Source of the DNA: Neospora caninum Liverpool
Taxonomy: Eukaryota > Apicomplexa > Conoidasida > Eucoccidiorida > Sarcocystidae
Direction of reading: 5' to 3'
Assembly (NCBI RefSeq): GCF_000208865.1
Contig: NC_018388.1
Location: 1,922,001 to 1,986,000, forward strand
Length of the DNA stretch: 64,000 nt
The position numbers were made by a program, and so were the translations under genes. Below, piece by piece: positions 1 to 11,282 of this stretch. Every line of letters starts with the position of its first letter. The first letter of the stretch is position 1. The notes beneath the pieces are model-generated. The model was not told the origin of the DNA and did no database searches. It saw nothing but the letters and a program-made list of their open reading frames with translations.

Positions 1-2379
1 CGCGCCGCTCCCCTGCGTGTTCGCGAGCGACAACAAGGCAGAGCCTGCAGCCGCCCCTGCGCCGCTTGGCTGCGTTCCCGGAGCTGCAGCCGACAGGCGG
101 CTGCTGGCACCGCCTGAGAGATGTCCTCGATGCTGCTGAGCACCGACTGCTGAGGCCGAGGCTTGGCCGGCAGACGTGGAGGCGCTGCCCGACCCCGCTC
201 CCGCCGCAGCTCCGGTGGTCCCCTGCTGAAGCGCCGCGGCGTTCGCGTTGAAGGCGGCGAGGTGAGAGGCAGTGAGGCCTGCAGGCAGGAGAACTTGCTG
301 CGGCTGCCCAGGAGTCCCTCCATTCCCTGACACCACAGGGTTCCAAGTCGCCGGCGGACACGCGACCTGCAGTGGAGACAGCGCGGCCCCACTGACGCCG
401 GGTGCAAACGCACCAGAAGACCCGTCCGGCGACGCAGTTCCGCCTCCCGGTCCGGATCCGGGAGCGCCTACCTTTCCACTGCTGCTTCCCGCCGGCGCCA
501 GAAGGCTGCGTTTGGCTGCACTGCCGCCTCGGCCGGGGCCTCGCATGGAGCAACGTCCGCCGCGTCCCCCCGCCTTCACAGCCACAGGCTTTTGCTGGCC
601 ATAACCGACCAAAACGGCAGCGGCTTTACCTCCAGGGGGACCGCCGACTCCGACGCCCAGACCGCGCAGCATCGCCAGGTTGCTGGTTGGACCGCCTGCC
701 GCTGCCGCCGCAGTCGCCGAGGCTGCTCGAGATCCTCCGCGGTGTCGAAGGCCTTTTCTGCCCAGTCCGCCTCCTCTTCCGCCCGACGAGGCGAGGCCTG
801 ACCCGCTCAGCGGTCCTGCCTCGCCAGGCCCGCCCGGTCCTTTCTGGGCGACTCCCCACCCGGACGCAGCTCCGGAAAGGCTCCGTGGAGAGCTGCGCAG
901 GAGCGGGCCAACAGGCGCCATGCGCGTCAGCAGGCGCTGAGGCGCAGGTGTGCGTGAAGCTGACGCTGGATCATGCCGCGAATGCAAAGTTGCCTGGGGA
1001 GCGCCGAACTCGGCTTCCGGGTTCCCCGCAGAGACCGCAGCCCCGTAGAGGCCGTCCTCCGACCCTGGCGCACGTCCGCGAAAGTTCTCAGGCATGGGTT
1101 TGCCGATCCTGTCTCCAGCACTGGCGCCATCTGGCCGCGCAGTTTGTGCGAAAAACTCCGCAGCGTCCGAGTTCCGGAAATCTTCTGCGGCAGCAAGAGC
1201 TCCGCCGGGTGTCTGGGCAGTCTCTGCGGAGGATGCAAGCCTTCTGCCTCCCAATAACGCTGCCGCAGCCACGCCTGCAGGGAGGCCGCCTGCAACGAAG
1301 GCCGACAGAGCGGTCAATTCCTTCATCAAGATCGACGGCGGCGCTCCACTGGTGACGTTCTGGATTTCTTCCTCTTGTGCACGTCGTCGCCTTTCCCGAC
1401 ACCGCTGGCGGGTCAGCCGTTCGTGCAGAAGTTTGCGTTCCCGGTCGGCCCTCTGAGAAGCGCGGCGCTTCTCCATCGATGCATGCAGAGCCTCGAGCTC
1501 GTCTTGTTGCTTCTCGATGTGTGCTTGATGCTCCTCCTCCTCGATCTCCTGCGCAGACTCTCGATCTTCCATCGCGGAGATCTCCACGAAATTTTCGTAC
1601 CGCCGTTCAACTTCTCCGAGGGTCGCTACCAGGCGCGCATGCAGCTGCCGCTTGAGGAGCAACTGTCGCTGGAGGAGGCCGAGCCGGACCGCCCGCTCCG
1701 GCTCCGACCGCGGAGGAAGAAAACGATGAGAAGCAAAGGGGAAGAGACCCGCGGCGCCAGGCACAGACGCCGCACTGCCGCTGGGCCCTAGGGGCTTGGC
1801 GCCTCCCTGCTTGGACGAAGCGCCGTCAGTGCGCGGCCGAAAGACAGGCGACTGCGGGTCGGCGACCCGGGACCGGGATGGAGAGCCATCGGGAGGGAAA
1901 GCGGCGTTTTGACGCGGCGAAACGGGGGCGCAGCGCACGTCGCGCGGGCCGAGACCAGACCGCGTCGCGTGGTGCGCAGGCGACGCACCAGGAGACTGCG
2001 GTTGCGCCTCGTCTCTCTCTGGCGAATTCGGACAGCACTCTTCCTCTTTCGTCTCCTCAAAGGGCCTTTTCCTCTGCAGAGAGCGAGGAGCGCCTCCACT
2101 CTGGTCTTCTGTGGCCACGCGCCCTCGACTCTCCGCGCCTGCATCGGGAGCGCCTGGCTTTGGCGCGACACAAAACGGCGGCTCTGCCCCGCTGCGTATC
2201 GACAGACAGACAGCGCTCTCGTACTGCTGTTCTCGACGCCGGACGAGTTCCGCCCGCAAGTGCTGTCTTTGTTGACGAATGAACGCCCTGAGGCGAGGCG
2301 CCAGGCGCGGATACGAAGGAAATCGCTCGGCGGGCACGAACGGCCAGCGCCGGCACGGGCGCTTCTTTGCAGGCGGCAT
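1..2379 (-). CDS. Large coiled-coil, Gly/Ala-rich protein, 3' end outside window
   Basis: One reading frame stays open on the minus strand from an ATG at 2379 to base 1 (793 codons) and runs off the left edge. The protein starts MPPAKKRPCRRWPFVPAERF, has a basic helical stretch (about residues 30-55, Arg/Gln-rich), a Pro/Ser-rich linker, then a strongly charged region (about 225-345) with long Glu and Arg/Gln runs typical of a coiled coil. The last 400 residues are Gly/Ala/Ser-rich low complexity. No intron is needed. I checked the 1-1480 triplets in this frame and found no stop. The 5' gene neighbour is transcribed divergently. I do not recognise the family; the basic N-terminus could favour a nuclear role, but that is only inference. 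The start is chosen as the first in-frame ATG. Confidence 0.72.
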   Translation of the reverse strand, partial: MPPAKKRPCRRWPFVPAERFPSYPRLAPRLRAFIRQQRQHLRAELVRRREQQYESAVCLSIRSGAEPPFCVAPKPGAPDAGAESRGRVATEDQSGGAPRSLQRKRPFEETKEEECCPNSPERDEAQPQSPGASPAHHATRSGLGPRDVRCAPVSPRQNAAFPPDGSPSRSRVADPQSPVFRPRTDGASSKQGGAKPLGPSGSAASVPGAAGLFPFASHRFLPPRSEPERAVRLGLLQRQLLLKRQLHARLVATLGEVERRYENFVEISAMEDRESAQEIEEEEHQAHIEKQQDELEALHASMEKRRASQRADRERKLLHERLTRQRCRERRRRAQEEEIQNVTSGAPPSILMKELTALSAFVAGGLPAGVAAAALLGGRRLASSAETAQTPGGALAAAEDFRNSDAAEFFAQTARPDGASAGDRIGKPMPENFRGRAPGSEDGLYGAAVSAGNPEAEFGAPQATLHSRHDPASASRTPAPQRLLTRMAPVGPLLRSSPRSLSGAASGWGVAQKGPGGPGEAGPLSGSGLASSGGRGGGLGRKGLRHRGGSRAASATAAAAAGGPTSNLAMLRGLGVGVGGPPGGKAAAVLVGYGQQKPVAVKAGGRGGRCSMRGPGRGGSAAKRSLLAPAGSSSGKVGAPGSGPGGGTASPDGSSGAFAPGVSGAALSPLQVACPPATWNPVVSGNGGTPGQPQQVLLPAGLTASHLAAFNANAAALQQGTTGAAAGAGSGSASTSAGQASASAVGAQQHRGHLSGGASSRLSAAAPGTQPSGAGAAAGSALLSLANTQGSGA

Positions 2380-4595
2380 CGCGCCACCGGCTCTGAGAGC
2401 GTAGCTGCGCGAGCCGGCGATCGGCGGGGGGAAGCCCTTTGAGAGGCCAACGGTGCGAAAAGGAGCGAGAAGATCGGCGCGTAAGGAGCTGGAAATCGGC
2501 AAAAAAACAGTCGGGGCGTGCCGAGCCACACAGGCAAGAACGCAAGAGAAGACGTGAGGGGCGAAACCCGAAACGGGTCACTGCGAGAGCGACATGCGTC
2601 GGCCCCGGCAAGTCCGGCGACAAGGGCTATTTACAGAGGTCAGCACAACCAAGTTCAAAGGCGACACTTGTGTGTGCCCGCTTCCTCGAAATGTGCAGAC
2701 ACAGACGAGAGAAGAAAGTGCATGCACTGTGGATAGGCAAAGATCGGACAGACGAGAAAAACTTACCGGACAACCAGCTATCCCCTAGAGAACAGCCGCG
2801 AGAGAAAAACAGCCCTGAGACGCCCTACACGCGCCTCGGTTGCTGTGGCTCTCTGCTGCAGATGCCCGGCGCCATTTTCTCGAGAAAAACCGAGGGGATG
2901 CACGCGCTGGAATACTTTGAAGCGGAGAGCCAGGTCCCAAACAGGCGAGTTTGAGACAGCGGGAACGACGGCAGACACGGCGCCGGCGACGAGACAGGCA
3001 AAACGGGAAGCTCAGCAGCCACTGGCGTCGTTCACTGGAGAAAAAGGGAGAGTCGTCTTTAAGCTCGAGCTACACAAGGGCATTAGGCCTGCACAGTGTC
3101 TCGGCAGAAATGGAGGAATTCGGCCTGGGGACGGAACGCCCAAGGACTACGGGCCGAAGCACGGAACCTCATGGACGTTTTGACCACACGCACGAATTTG
3201 CTGCTACGAGGCGTTTCCCTTCAAACCAGAGAACAGACGGCGGAAACACGGTAGAAAGCCGGCCTCGAGCATGCGAGTTTCTGAGGCAGGAGAGATGACC
3301 AGGACCGGGGCTCCAGGCAGCGACTACACAACCTGTTTCGGGGAATCTTCCACCAATGCAACAAGAATAAAACGGTAACTTTCCTGATGGCCAACCAGTC
3401 CAATCAAAACCCGTCGTTTCGAAATTTGCCGACGGCGTAGCCAGATGTTGTACCGCGTCGGCCCTCCCTGGAAAGCAGACCGAAAATGGAAGGCATCCTC
3501 CAAGCGCTTTCAGGGACGACGATAACGAAAGGGAACTTTGATTTAATGTGGAGCCGTTAGCGACAGAGGAGAAACGAAGCGCGTCGTGAGAGGACGGGGA
3601 AAATACCAGCGATGGATTCGCTTTTGTCCGCGGTCTCCCGTCCTGCATATTCAGTGCCCGACCGCTGCATGCAATGGCGACACGGTTTAGAAGCCACAAC
3701 ACAAGCAGCAGCCCCAATGCGAAAAAATCCAAGAGGTCGTCATGCTGGGGGTTTTCGGGAAAACGAGAGGCGACAGTGTGAGTCCCTGCCGCGTCTCTAC
3801 ACAACACTCACAACTCTACGGTGTCCAAGTTTTGTGCTGAACAAAACGGGTGGGAACTGAAACAGGACGGTGGACGGAGCAGGCGAAGAACAGTCGAAAC
3901 GAGAACGCGGTTCCGCTTTGTGTCGCCCTCCATCGCCTGGCGAGGACTAGCTGGACAGATGAAACCAACGCAGCTGCCTTACTTTCGCAAGCGATCCTCG
4001 CCGGATTCTCTGCCAATGTGTGTGGAAGGATCGCCGTTTACCTCAAACATGCAGGGACGCATTAATGCCTTCACGTTGCTGGTCTTGTCTCGCACCAACT
4101 GTGTTTTCTTCGGTTCTTTGAGAACGCGAGAAACTGACGCTGCACAGCGAGGTCGGTGCAAATCGCGTATAGAGGAAACGTCCTGAAAGCACCTTCCTCA
4201 ATCAAGCTCCTCTTCGCGGCGGCCAAAGTTCGTTCGATCGCCGCTCCAGGACAGGCTCAGCTTCCAACGAGCGTCTGCGTTTCAGCCCCCAAACTCAACT
4301 GGCGGCTTCGTCTGAGGCGACAGAGCTCGCCGCGTTCCGGTTCGATTCGGGCCGACCCGGGAGGGCGCAGAAAAGGTGGCTGCTCGACAGGAATTTTCCA
4401 GATTCCGCCGCCTCTGCGCTGCTGTCCAGGTGTCTGTACACTCCAGGTAGGGTCGGCCCGATGCAGGACGCGTGTGCGTGCGGGAAGTTCCAAAGCTTGC
4501 CTTTCTGGCAGTTGCGCATAACGCAGCGAGGAACTTGCGGGCTGCGTTGGGCGTTGCTTTTCTCCTAGAAAGGCGACACCCCCAAAAGTCGCAAC
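2380..4595. other. Divergent intergenic region between genes 1 and 2
   Basis: This 2.2 kb spacer separates two divergently transcribed genes and should hold both promoters and 5' UTRs. Open frames in it are short or begin without ATG and show no domain. A TGCATGCA octamer sits at 3666-3673. No RNA gene was recognised. Confidence 0.6.
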
Positions 4596-7500
4596 ATGGA
4601 CAGAAAACGTGAAAAGCCCCCGAACGGGAATTCCCAAACAAACCATCCGGCGAAAGAGGTGCGCGACGCGTCGAGTCCGCCGCGAGCGGGAGTTCCTTCG
4701 ATTCCGCCCGTCCGTTCAGCATGGCGAGCTGTGTCCGGTGTTCCACCGGCCGCTGTGCCTTCGGCGCAGAAAAAGTTGAGGCGAGGAGCGCCGGTCGACA
4801 CTTCCGGGAGTTCCACTGCTTCGCCTGCTTCGCGCACACCTCTTTCCGAAAAAGGCGTCTCTTCGGGCCAGTCTTCGAAGCCCTGTTACCTCCTCGGCCT
4901 CGACACGAACCTGCTGCTGAGCCTGCTGAGCCTGCTGTCGCCGCGCGAGCAGCTCCAGTGCGTCCTGCCCCTGTGTCGGACACTGTATCTGTCCCTGTCT
5001 TCCCTCCCCTTCGTGCGCACCCTCGTTCTTCAGCACGCCAGCGCCTTTGCCTCCTTCTTCGCCCCAGATCGGCCGCTCGCGATGGCTAGAAAGTGCTGCC
5101 CGAGCTGCTGTCGAATTTGTTGCTTCGCCGTCGCTTCGCATGCGGACGACTCCCGCTCGCCTCAAACAGAAGACTGCGGGCAAACTCACTCCTTCAGAGA
5201 CTCTCGCGGCACAGACACGCGCGAATCCGCTCGTGAGAACTGCGGCACAGTCGACTCACAGGCAGATCCTCTGGACCTTCCAGCGTGCAGGGGCCAGGAC
5301 TCGGCCGCGTCATGTTCCGCTCGGTCGCCTACCGCTTCGGGGTTCCCCTCGGCGGCTTCCGTGTCCAAGCGGTCCTCGTCGCCTGCCTCGCGCGGCAGTG
5401 TCTTCATCGACGTGCCCGTCTCCTCTCCGCTGTTCCTGTTTTTCCTTCACATGAGGAAGTATTCTCAGCTGGAAGTTGTCGACGTTTGCATCCCTGGAAG
5501 CGTCGCCCCCTCGCCGCTCCTCTGCCTCCTCCTCCTGCGGTCCGCACCCACCCTTCGCCGCCTCACCGTTCGCGGCCTCGACGAAGGCAGCATCTCGTGG
5601 CGGATGAGCCGCGCGCCTCTCGAGCGCGCAGTCTGCCGGCCCCTCCAGGCGCTCAGCGACGCCGGGGCAGTCTCTCACTCGGCTCCAAAGACGCCGGTCT
5701 ACTGGCCTTGCAGCTGCCGGCGACCCGCAGCGGAGTCGCCCGAACCCGGCTGCGCACCCCCGAGCAACGATGAGAAAGACTCTGCTCCGATCGCCTGTGG
5801 CCTTGAGGCAGCCGATGCCGCCGGCGCAGACCTGCCTGGAGGCAACACCGTGGACGGAGCGACGCCGGGGTGTTGCCCGCCAAACGGAAGAAGCGGGGCA
5901 ACTGCGGACTCTTCCTGGCGTCAGGTGTCCGACGCGTTGACTCCATCTTTTCCCTGCTCGGTCTCTGCGGACTCTGCCTCGGCTCCTGCCTCTTCGCTCT
6001 TGCGTCTCTCTTCTGCGGGTTCGCCTTCGCCGGCGGCCCACGCAGACGCTCCCCGCGTGCGCCCTGCCGTTGCGGCCCCGCCGCGGAGACAGCCCGCCAG
6101 GGGCTGCGGCTCGTGCGAGTCGGTCGCCGTCTCTGCGCACCTGCTGGCGAGCCTCCAAGGCGACGCGTCGCGATGGCAAGACCTCTGGTTCCCCACGTGT
6201 CCTCTTTCGCGCCTTCTCGCAGACGCGGTCCGCCTCGACACGCTGGAACTGGACGTCAGCCGGCGGCGGGGCATGTTCGCAACTCTTCCGCTGGCCATGG
6301 TGTCTCTGCGCGCCGACAGCCTCGGGAACCACGCCCTGGCGCACCTGCGCGTGCTCGAGGTGTGCAACGCCACGCCCCGCAGCTTCAAGTGAGAGCGATA
6401 TCGGAGCGAGATGACGAGGGCCGAGTGATCCAGAGGATCCAGAGAAAGGGACGAAGGACAAACGTACGAAAACCGAGAATGGGGTGGGGAGGAGTCGAGA
6501 CTCGGAGAGAAACGCCCAGACGCTTTTCTCGGCAGCATCCACGTTCCTCTCGATGTCAGCGCGCTTTCTACGAACTCTCTGGGGGAAGCCTCCCGCGTCA
6601 TCCGGATGGAGACGCGCTCCGTCTCGTGGAAGAAGCGTGTGGTGGGATGCCTGTCTGCGTGTCGCTGGGCGTATCCGTGTGGGGTGCTGCTGTTCTTTGG
6701 CGTCCTGTGCTTTTCCGGGCTTCGCCGGCCTTCTCTTCTGCGCCGTGCTTCTGACACTCTCGGGTCGATGATGCCTCATGTGTTTCGTTGGGTCGTTTCA
6801 GATGCGGCGCTATCTCTCTCCCGAGTTTGCGGAGCCTGCGTCTGCACTTCGCTGAGGTGGCGGCAGACGACGCCCACGATCTCGGGTAAGGCCATGCCAT
6901 TCTAGCGCGGAGACCGCGCGGCCTTGACTGACTTCCAGTGCTGTTTTGCCAAGGCGCGAAACGCGTGGAAAACGGCGCCTGACCCCTTGTCCACACCTCA
7001 GAGCAGCGCCGCGTCGTCTGCGGAGGCGACCGGAGGGCGGGAAGTCTCTGCAAGGCGGAAAAAGGCAGCAGCGTGTGCGAGAGCGCGTCCTCGCGTATTG
7101 GACGCTGCCTCGCGAGAGAGCTGTCGGGGCGAACTCGCAAAGCTAGAGGTTTTGGTGGGAGGGCGGGAAAGAGGCAAGAGTGGCGGGGGCCTTTGTTGCG
7201 TGTGTCGCCCCAACCTCGACTCGCGAAGGGTGCGGATCTCGACGTACGGCCAGGAGATGTCGAAGCCTTTGCAAGCTTTCTGTGCATGTGCTTGTTTGTT
7301 TGTTTGTGTGTGTGTGTACACCCTAGCTGTTTGCTTCAAGGCTGCCCGCAACTGGAAAGCCTGGCGGTACACACCGACAGCGACGATGACCAGATGATCT
7401 TCCTCAATCGGCTCTTGATCAAGTCTCTCCGACACCTGGCCGGAGAAGACCCGAACGCTGGATCGGCACGAAGCGCGCGAGGCGCTGGCCATGCCGCTGC

Positions 7501-8539
7501 AGGGAGTGAGGCTTCTGGTCGAGCATCGCGCCGTCCACAGGCGGCATCTTCAGCCGTCCCTGACGGAGGCCCTCGTGGCGAGCGAGCTCTCCCGTCAGAC
7601 GATCAGCAGCACCGGAACAGCCCCTCCACAGAGCGGTGCCAGTCAGCGCTGCCGCGTCTCCAGACCTTCCAGATGATGCTTCTGGATCTCCGAGTCATCA
7701 CTCTCCTGGCCAGAGTCGCTCCAGCGCTTCGCGTGCTGCGCCTGACTGAAGTGGAAAGCTTTCGGTACGAGGAAGCCGGCTTGGAGGAGGGGCCACGAAT
7801 CCAGCCAAAAAAAACCCAGTATGAGCAGGCGGTCTGCAGTGTACAGACAGCCTATTTCTTTTGCGTGGATGAAAGGGCGCTCGCCACATATTAGGCCTTT
7901 TCATTGACTGGGCGCTTGCTTGCTCGTGAGGATTTAGACGTTTCGGAAGGACGGTGCCTATCCATGCCGACAGAACCGGGTATGCACGGTCTGTGCAGAC
8001 GTTTTTTGTGGTCCTAGGTCGTGCGCTGTTGTGGGCCTCTCACACAGTTTATCGTTCAGCCGCCTTGGGTGACTTCGGGGCGAGAACAAAGGGCCTCTGT
8101 GTCGGCTCCAACTTTTTTTATCGCCGATGCGCAGTCGTGCACTCTAGCCGACGGTCGACGTTCTTCGTGTGTGCCTTGGCTCCTTCCTCTTCGTGGCAGT
8201 TTCTTGCGCGTATCGGCCTGGAAGCGAGACTTACGCATGTCTAGGGTTCTCTCGCAACGGCTTTTGCTTGGCGTTCCCGTTCAACGTGTTTTACGTGGTG
8301 GTCCTGTTCTTTCTGCGTCCAGATCTCGCGAGGGCCGGACGGTGCTTATGGAAGCAGTCCGGCGGCTCGGCCACTTGCACAGACTCGAGTTTTTCGGTTT
8401 TCGTCTCGAAGCTGAAGGGAAACTCGAACTGGAAGCTCTCCTTGCTGCAGAAGCCGAAGCTCGTGGCTGGGGGCCAGCCGCCTTGACCCTAGGACATGGC
8501 TCCTCAGTTGCGCACGAATTTTTCATTCCGTGCATGTAA
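4596..8539 (+). CDS. F-box-like / leucine-rich-repeat protein (4 exons)
   Basis: Exons 4596-6388, 6802-6885, 7327-7764 and 8323-8539 join in phase into 844 codons (843 aa). Every junction is GT-AG and the phases (2/2/2) agree. Residues about 99-150 form an F-box-like helical segment (LLSLLSLLSPREQLQCVLPL and following), then Ser/Pro/Ala-rich linkers alternate with LRR-like strands: LRRLTVRGL, LDTLELDV, HLRVLEVCN, LPSLRSLRLHF (exon 2), CPQLESLAV (exon 3), ALRVLRLTEV, HLHRLEFFGF (exon 4). The exon joins restore LRR spacing, which supports the model. By family logic it would be a substrate receptor for an SCF ubiquitin ligase, with the LRR part binding a target; this is inferred. The F-box is weak, so a plain LRR protein is the alternative. 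The next gene downstream on the same strand is also an F-box protein. Confidence 0.68.
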
Positions 8540-11282
8540 ACGACGTCCTAGGAGGAAGCGGTTCTGAGCAAGAAGCTGTTTCGTTGGTGAATAATGAAGT
8601 GTTTTCCCAGACGGGACGGAGCGCAGAGGCCCTTGCGTGGCTGGTTTGAACGTTTACCTCCCTGTTTTTTTTTTCTGCTCCCTCGACTCAACGCAAGAAG
8701 GGGGGAGGTTCTGCACGCATGCGCACAGGAGCATAACGGAGCGCACCGTCGTGCGGGTTTATTTAGAAAGGGGACGGCATTCTCAAGCGAAAAAGAGACA
8801 ACAACACGTTCCTACCCTAATGCACGGGCAATGTTTCTTTGGAGCGGTGATGTTGGTGTTCTTACCAGCAGACAGACGTGGGCGGAACACGAAGCGAGTC
8901 ACTGATTATACAGACCATCTTTTCCGAAGCAAAAAGTTTGTCATGATTTGTATCAGCTCTTAACACCAATTGAGGCGTTGCGGTGAACAGCCGCCGAATG
9001 GCACAACAGAGAGAGCGATGAGTGGTGGAAACGAACAGAACAGGCTTTCGTTTGCAGCAGCACGAAACAGTTTGGGGCATTACACGACATTTGCGACAGA
9101 GGGAAAACGATGCTTGGCGGAGAGCGCGAGAGAGACGCAAAGTAAGATCAGAGAACGAGCAAGGAAGAAAGCTGTAGTCACCTGCTGAGATCTTCGATTG
9201 AGGTAGTACGCCCGACAGGAAAAGTCGACCAGTAACGGAAGTGGAGGAAAGAGGAAGGGAAGGGCAGAAGCCAAGCTGAAGCAAAAGAAGAGGGGCCAGA
9301 CAGCAGGCTCCTTCAAGAGTACGTCTTTCCAAATTGAAAACCTCTTTTCTTAGAGAATGAAAGATTGCAGGCGGCCTCCACAGGTGGTGGGCCGCAAGAA
9401 TTCTTCCGATTGACTTTTACTTGAATTCAGGAGCTTCAGACTTTTCAAAGTGTGTCGTAGAGTGTGTGTCACAAACCAGGCGTTACCGTTGGAAGCCGTA
9501 AACTGCGGCATTTACGAGAAAACTCTGCGCATTTTGCACGTAAATGTGTGTGGATGTACGGTGAGTGCAAGTTTCTAAGGAAAACGGTTCATGGTGTTTA
9601 CCGAAACAGCCAGAGCCGTCGCGAGCGCCTGCTCGACTGGGACGAAGAACGTTTTCGCTTACAACATCTATTGATACTGCTTGAGAAGTTCCACGTTCCC
9701 AAACCGCCACACTGCACCAGGCGTGTGTATCACGAACTCTAAATGTGTAGGTCCGGATAAATCCCATATCAAGCCCGTCAGAAAAGGAACAAAGACAGGC
9801 AAGTGGTGTTCGAACTTTGGCCTAAACGCAGCTGACGTGCGGGCCTTTCCACCATTTCCGCGTTCCTTGCTCATTTTCATTTTGTCAATAGATTTTAGAT
9901 GTTTCCAAACTCTGGCGCTGGCACACCGACCGTTTCGGCTGAACCCTCCAGCGCTCACCACTTAGACTGACGATCTCTGAGCGACGGCGTCCGTGTTCGT
10001 TTACAGTTATAGAACGTCGGAAACCCTCTCTGATCGCCGAACACCGATGCACCAGAGGGGTAAGAGAAAATACATCACCAGGTTTGGTTGACATGATTTA
10101 CGCTTCCCCCTTTACCACAAAACGCTGTCACAAACGGTTGCTTTCCGGTGCTTTTTTTTCTTCACGGAATCAGGCTCGTGTCCTATCGCTCTCCGCTTTC
10201 CCTCATGAAGTTTTTTGGTTCGTTTCCTTTGGGACATTGCAATGGAGAGAACGCCTTCAGACCACACTTTGTATCCCTTCCGTGTTCTACCGATTTATGA
10301 CGTATGTGTCTTCACTGTTTCCCTTGTAGTGTCTTCCGTTAGCCGGTCGCCGACGAGGAGCACACGCTTCTTGCTATTAACTCGCAGCTCTCTCTCAGAA
10401 CGCCGTGCAGAACTTGTCTCGGAGTCAAATTGTACACCGATTTCCAGCTTTGTCGCCCCACATAACGTTTTTCTTCTTGTTGATGTTTCCGACGTGCCCA
10501 CGAGGAAGATTGCCGTCGTTTTGGCTTTACTTTCCTTCGCCGGTCTCAGTCAGCACGCGTTTCTCGTCGGTATTTGATTCGCATGTGTGTTTCGAAAACA
10601 CACGTTTCTTGGCTCGATCTCTTGGGGTGCATTTGGAGAACATCAAAATGGCTTGTCGTCTGACTTCACTCTCGCTGTTTCGACATCTCTGGTGCTTCGC
10701 CATCTCGCTTGTCAATTTTCACTGACATGTTCTGAAAAACTTGGCGGTCTTCCATAGTCGGTTTCAGATGCTGCTCTCTAGCGCTTATCGTCACTTGCAG
10801 GTCCACGGAAACAAGAGACAAAACCCGAAAGATGTTTCTACTTGTCTGAAGAAAATGCCTTAGTTCCTAAAGAATACAGTAGACAGGGGTGGCGGCACAG
10901 CAGGGCAGCGCCGGCGGATGTTTATCCCACTGTGCGTTTCAGGTGCTTTTTCTTAGTTTGTCCTTCGTTCTGCTTCCCTTTGGAGTTTACACTGAAACCC
11001 AGCTGAACACCATGTCCCAACGCGCCGCGAGACAAACGCACTCGTCGGTTTCTAAATCAATGAAGAGATGTTGTCTCTCGATTCCTTTGGGGAAGTAGTT
11101 TGACCATACAGCAAACCCGAAGCTCAACAAACAAGAGGCAGTCCCAGACTGCACTGCAAGCTTCTCCGGGATGCCTTTTTTGTTTCTCCCCAGCTGCTGC
11201 ATTGATCGGTTTTCTAGATCCGAGCTTCCTTTCGTTTTTCTTTCGACAGGGAATTGTCATTGTCCCCAGAGCATACGCAAAA
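8540..11282. other. Intergenic region between the two F-box genes
   Basis: This 2.7 kb spacer is more AT-rich than the flanking exons. It should contain the 3' UTR of the LRR gene and the promoter of the WD gene. I found no convincing ORF, repeat array or RNA gene. Confidence 0.5.

Noticed and set aside
3169..3807. Minus-strand ORF with a hydrophobic stretch
   Set aside because: It starts without ATG, has no domain, and lies in a divergent promoter region.
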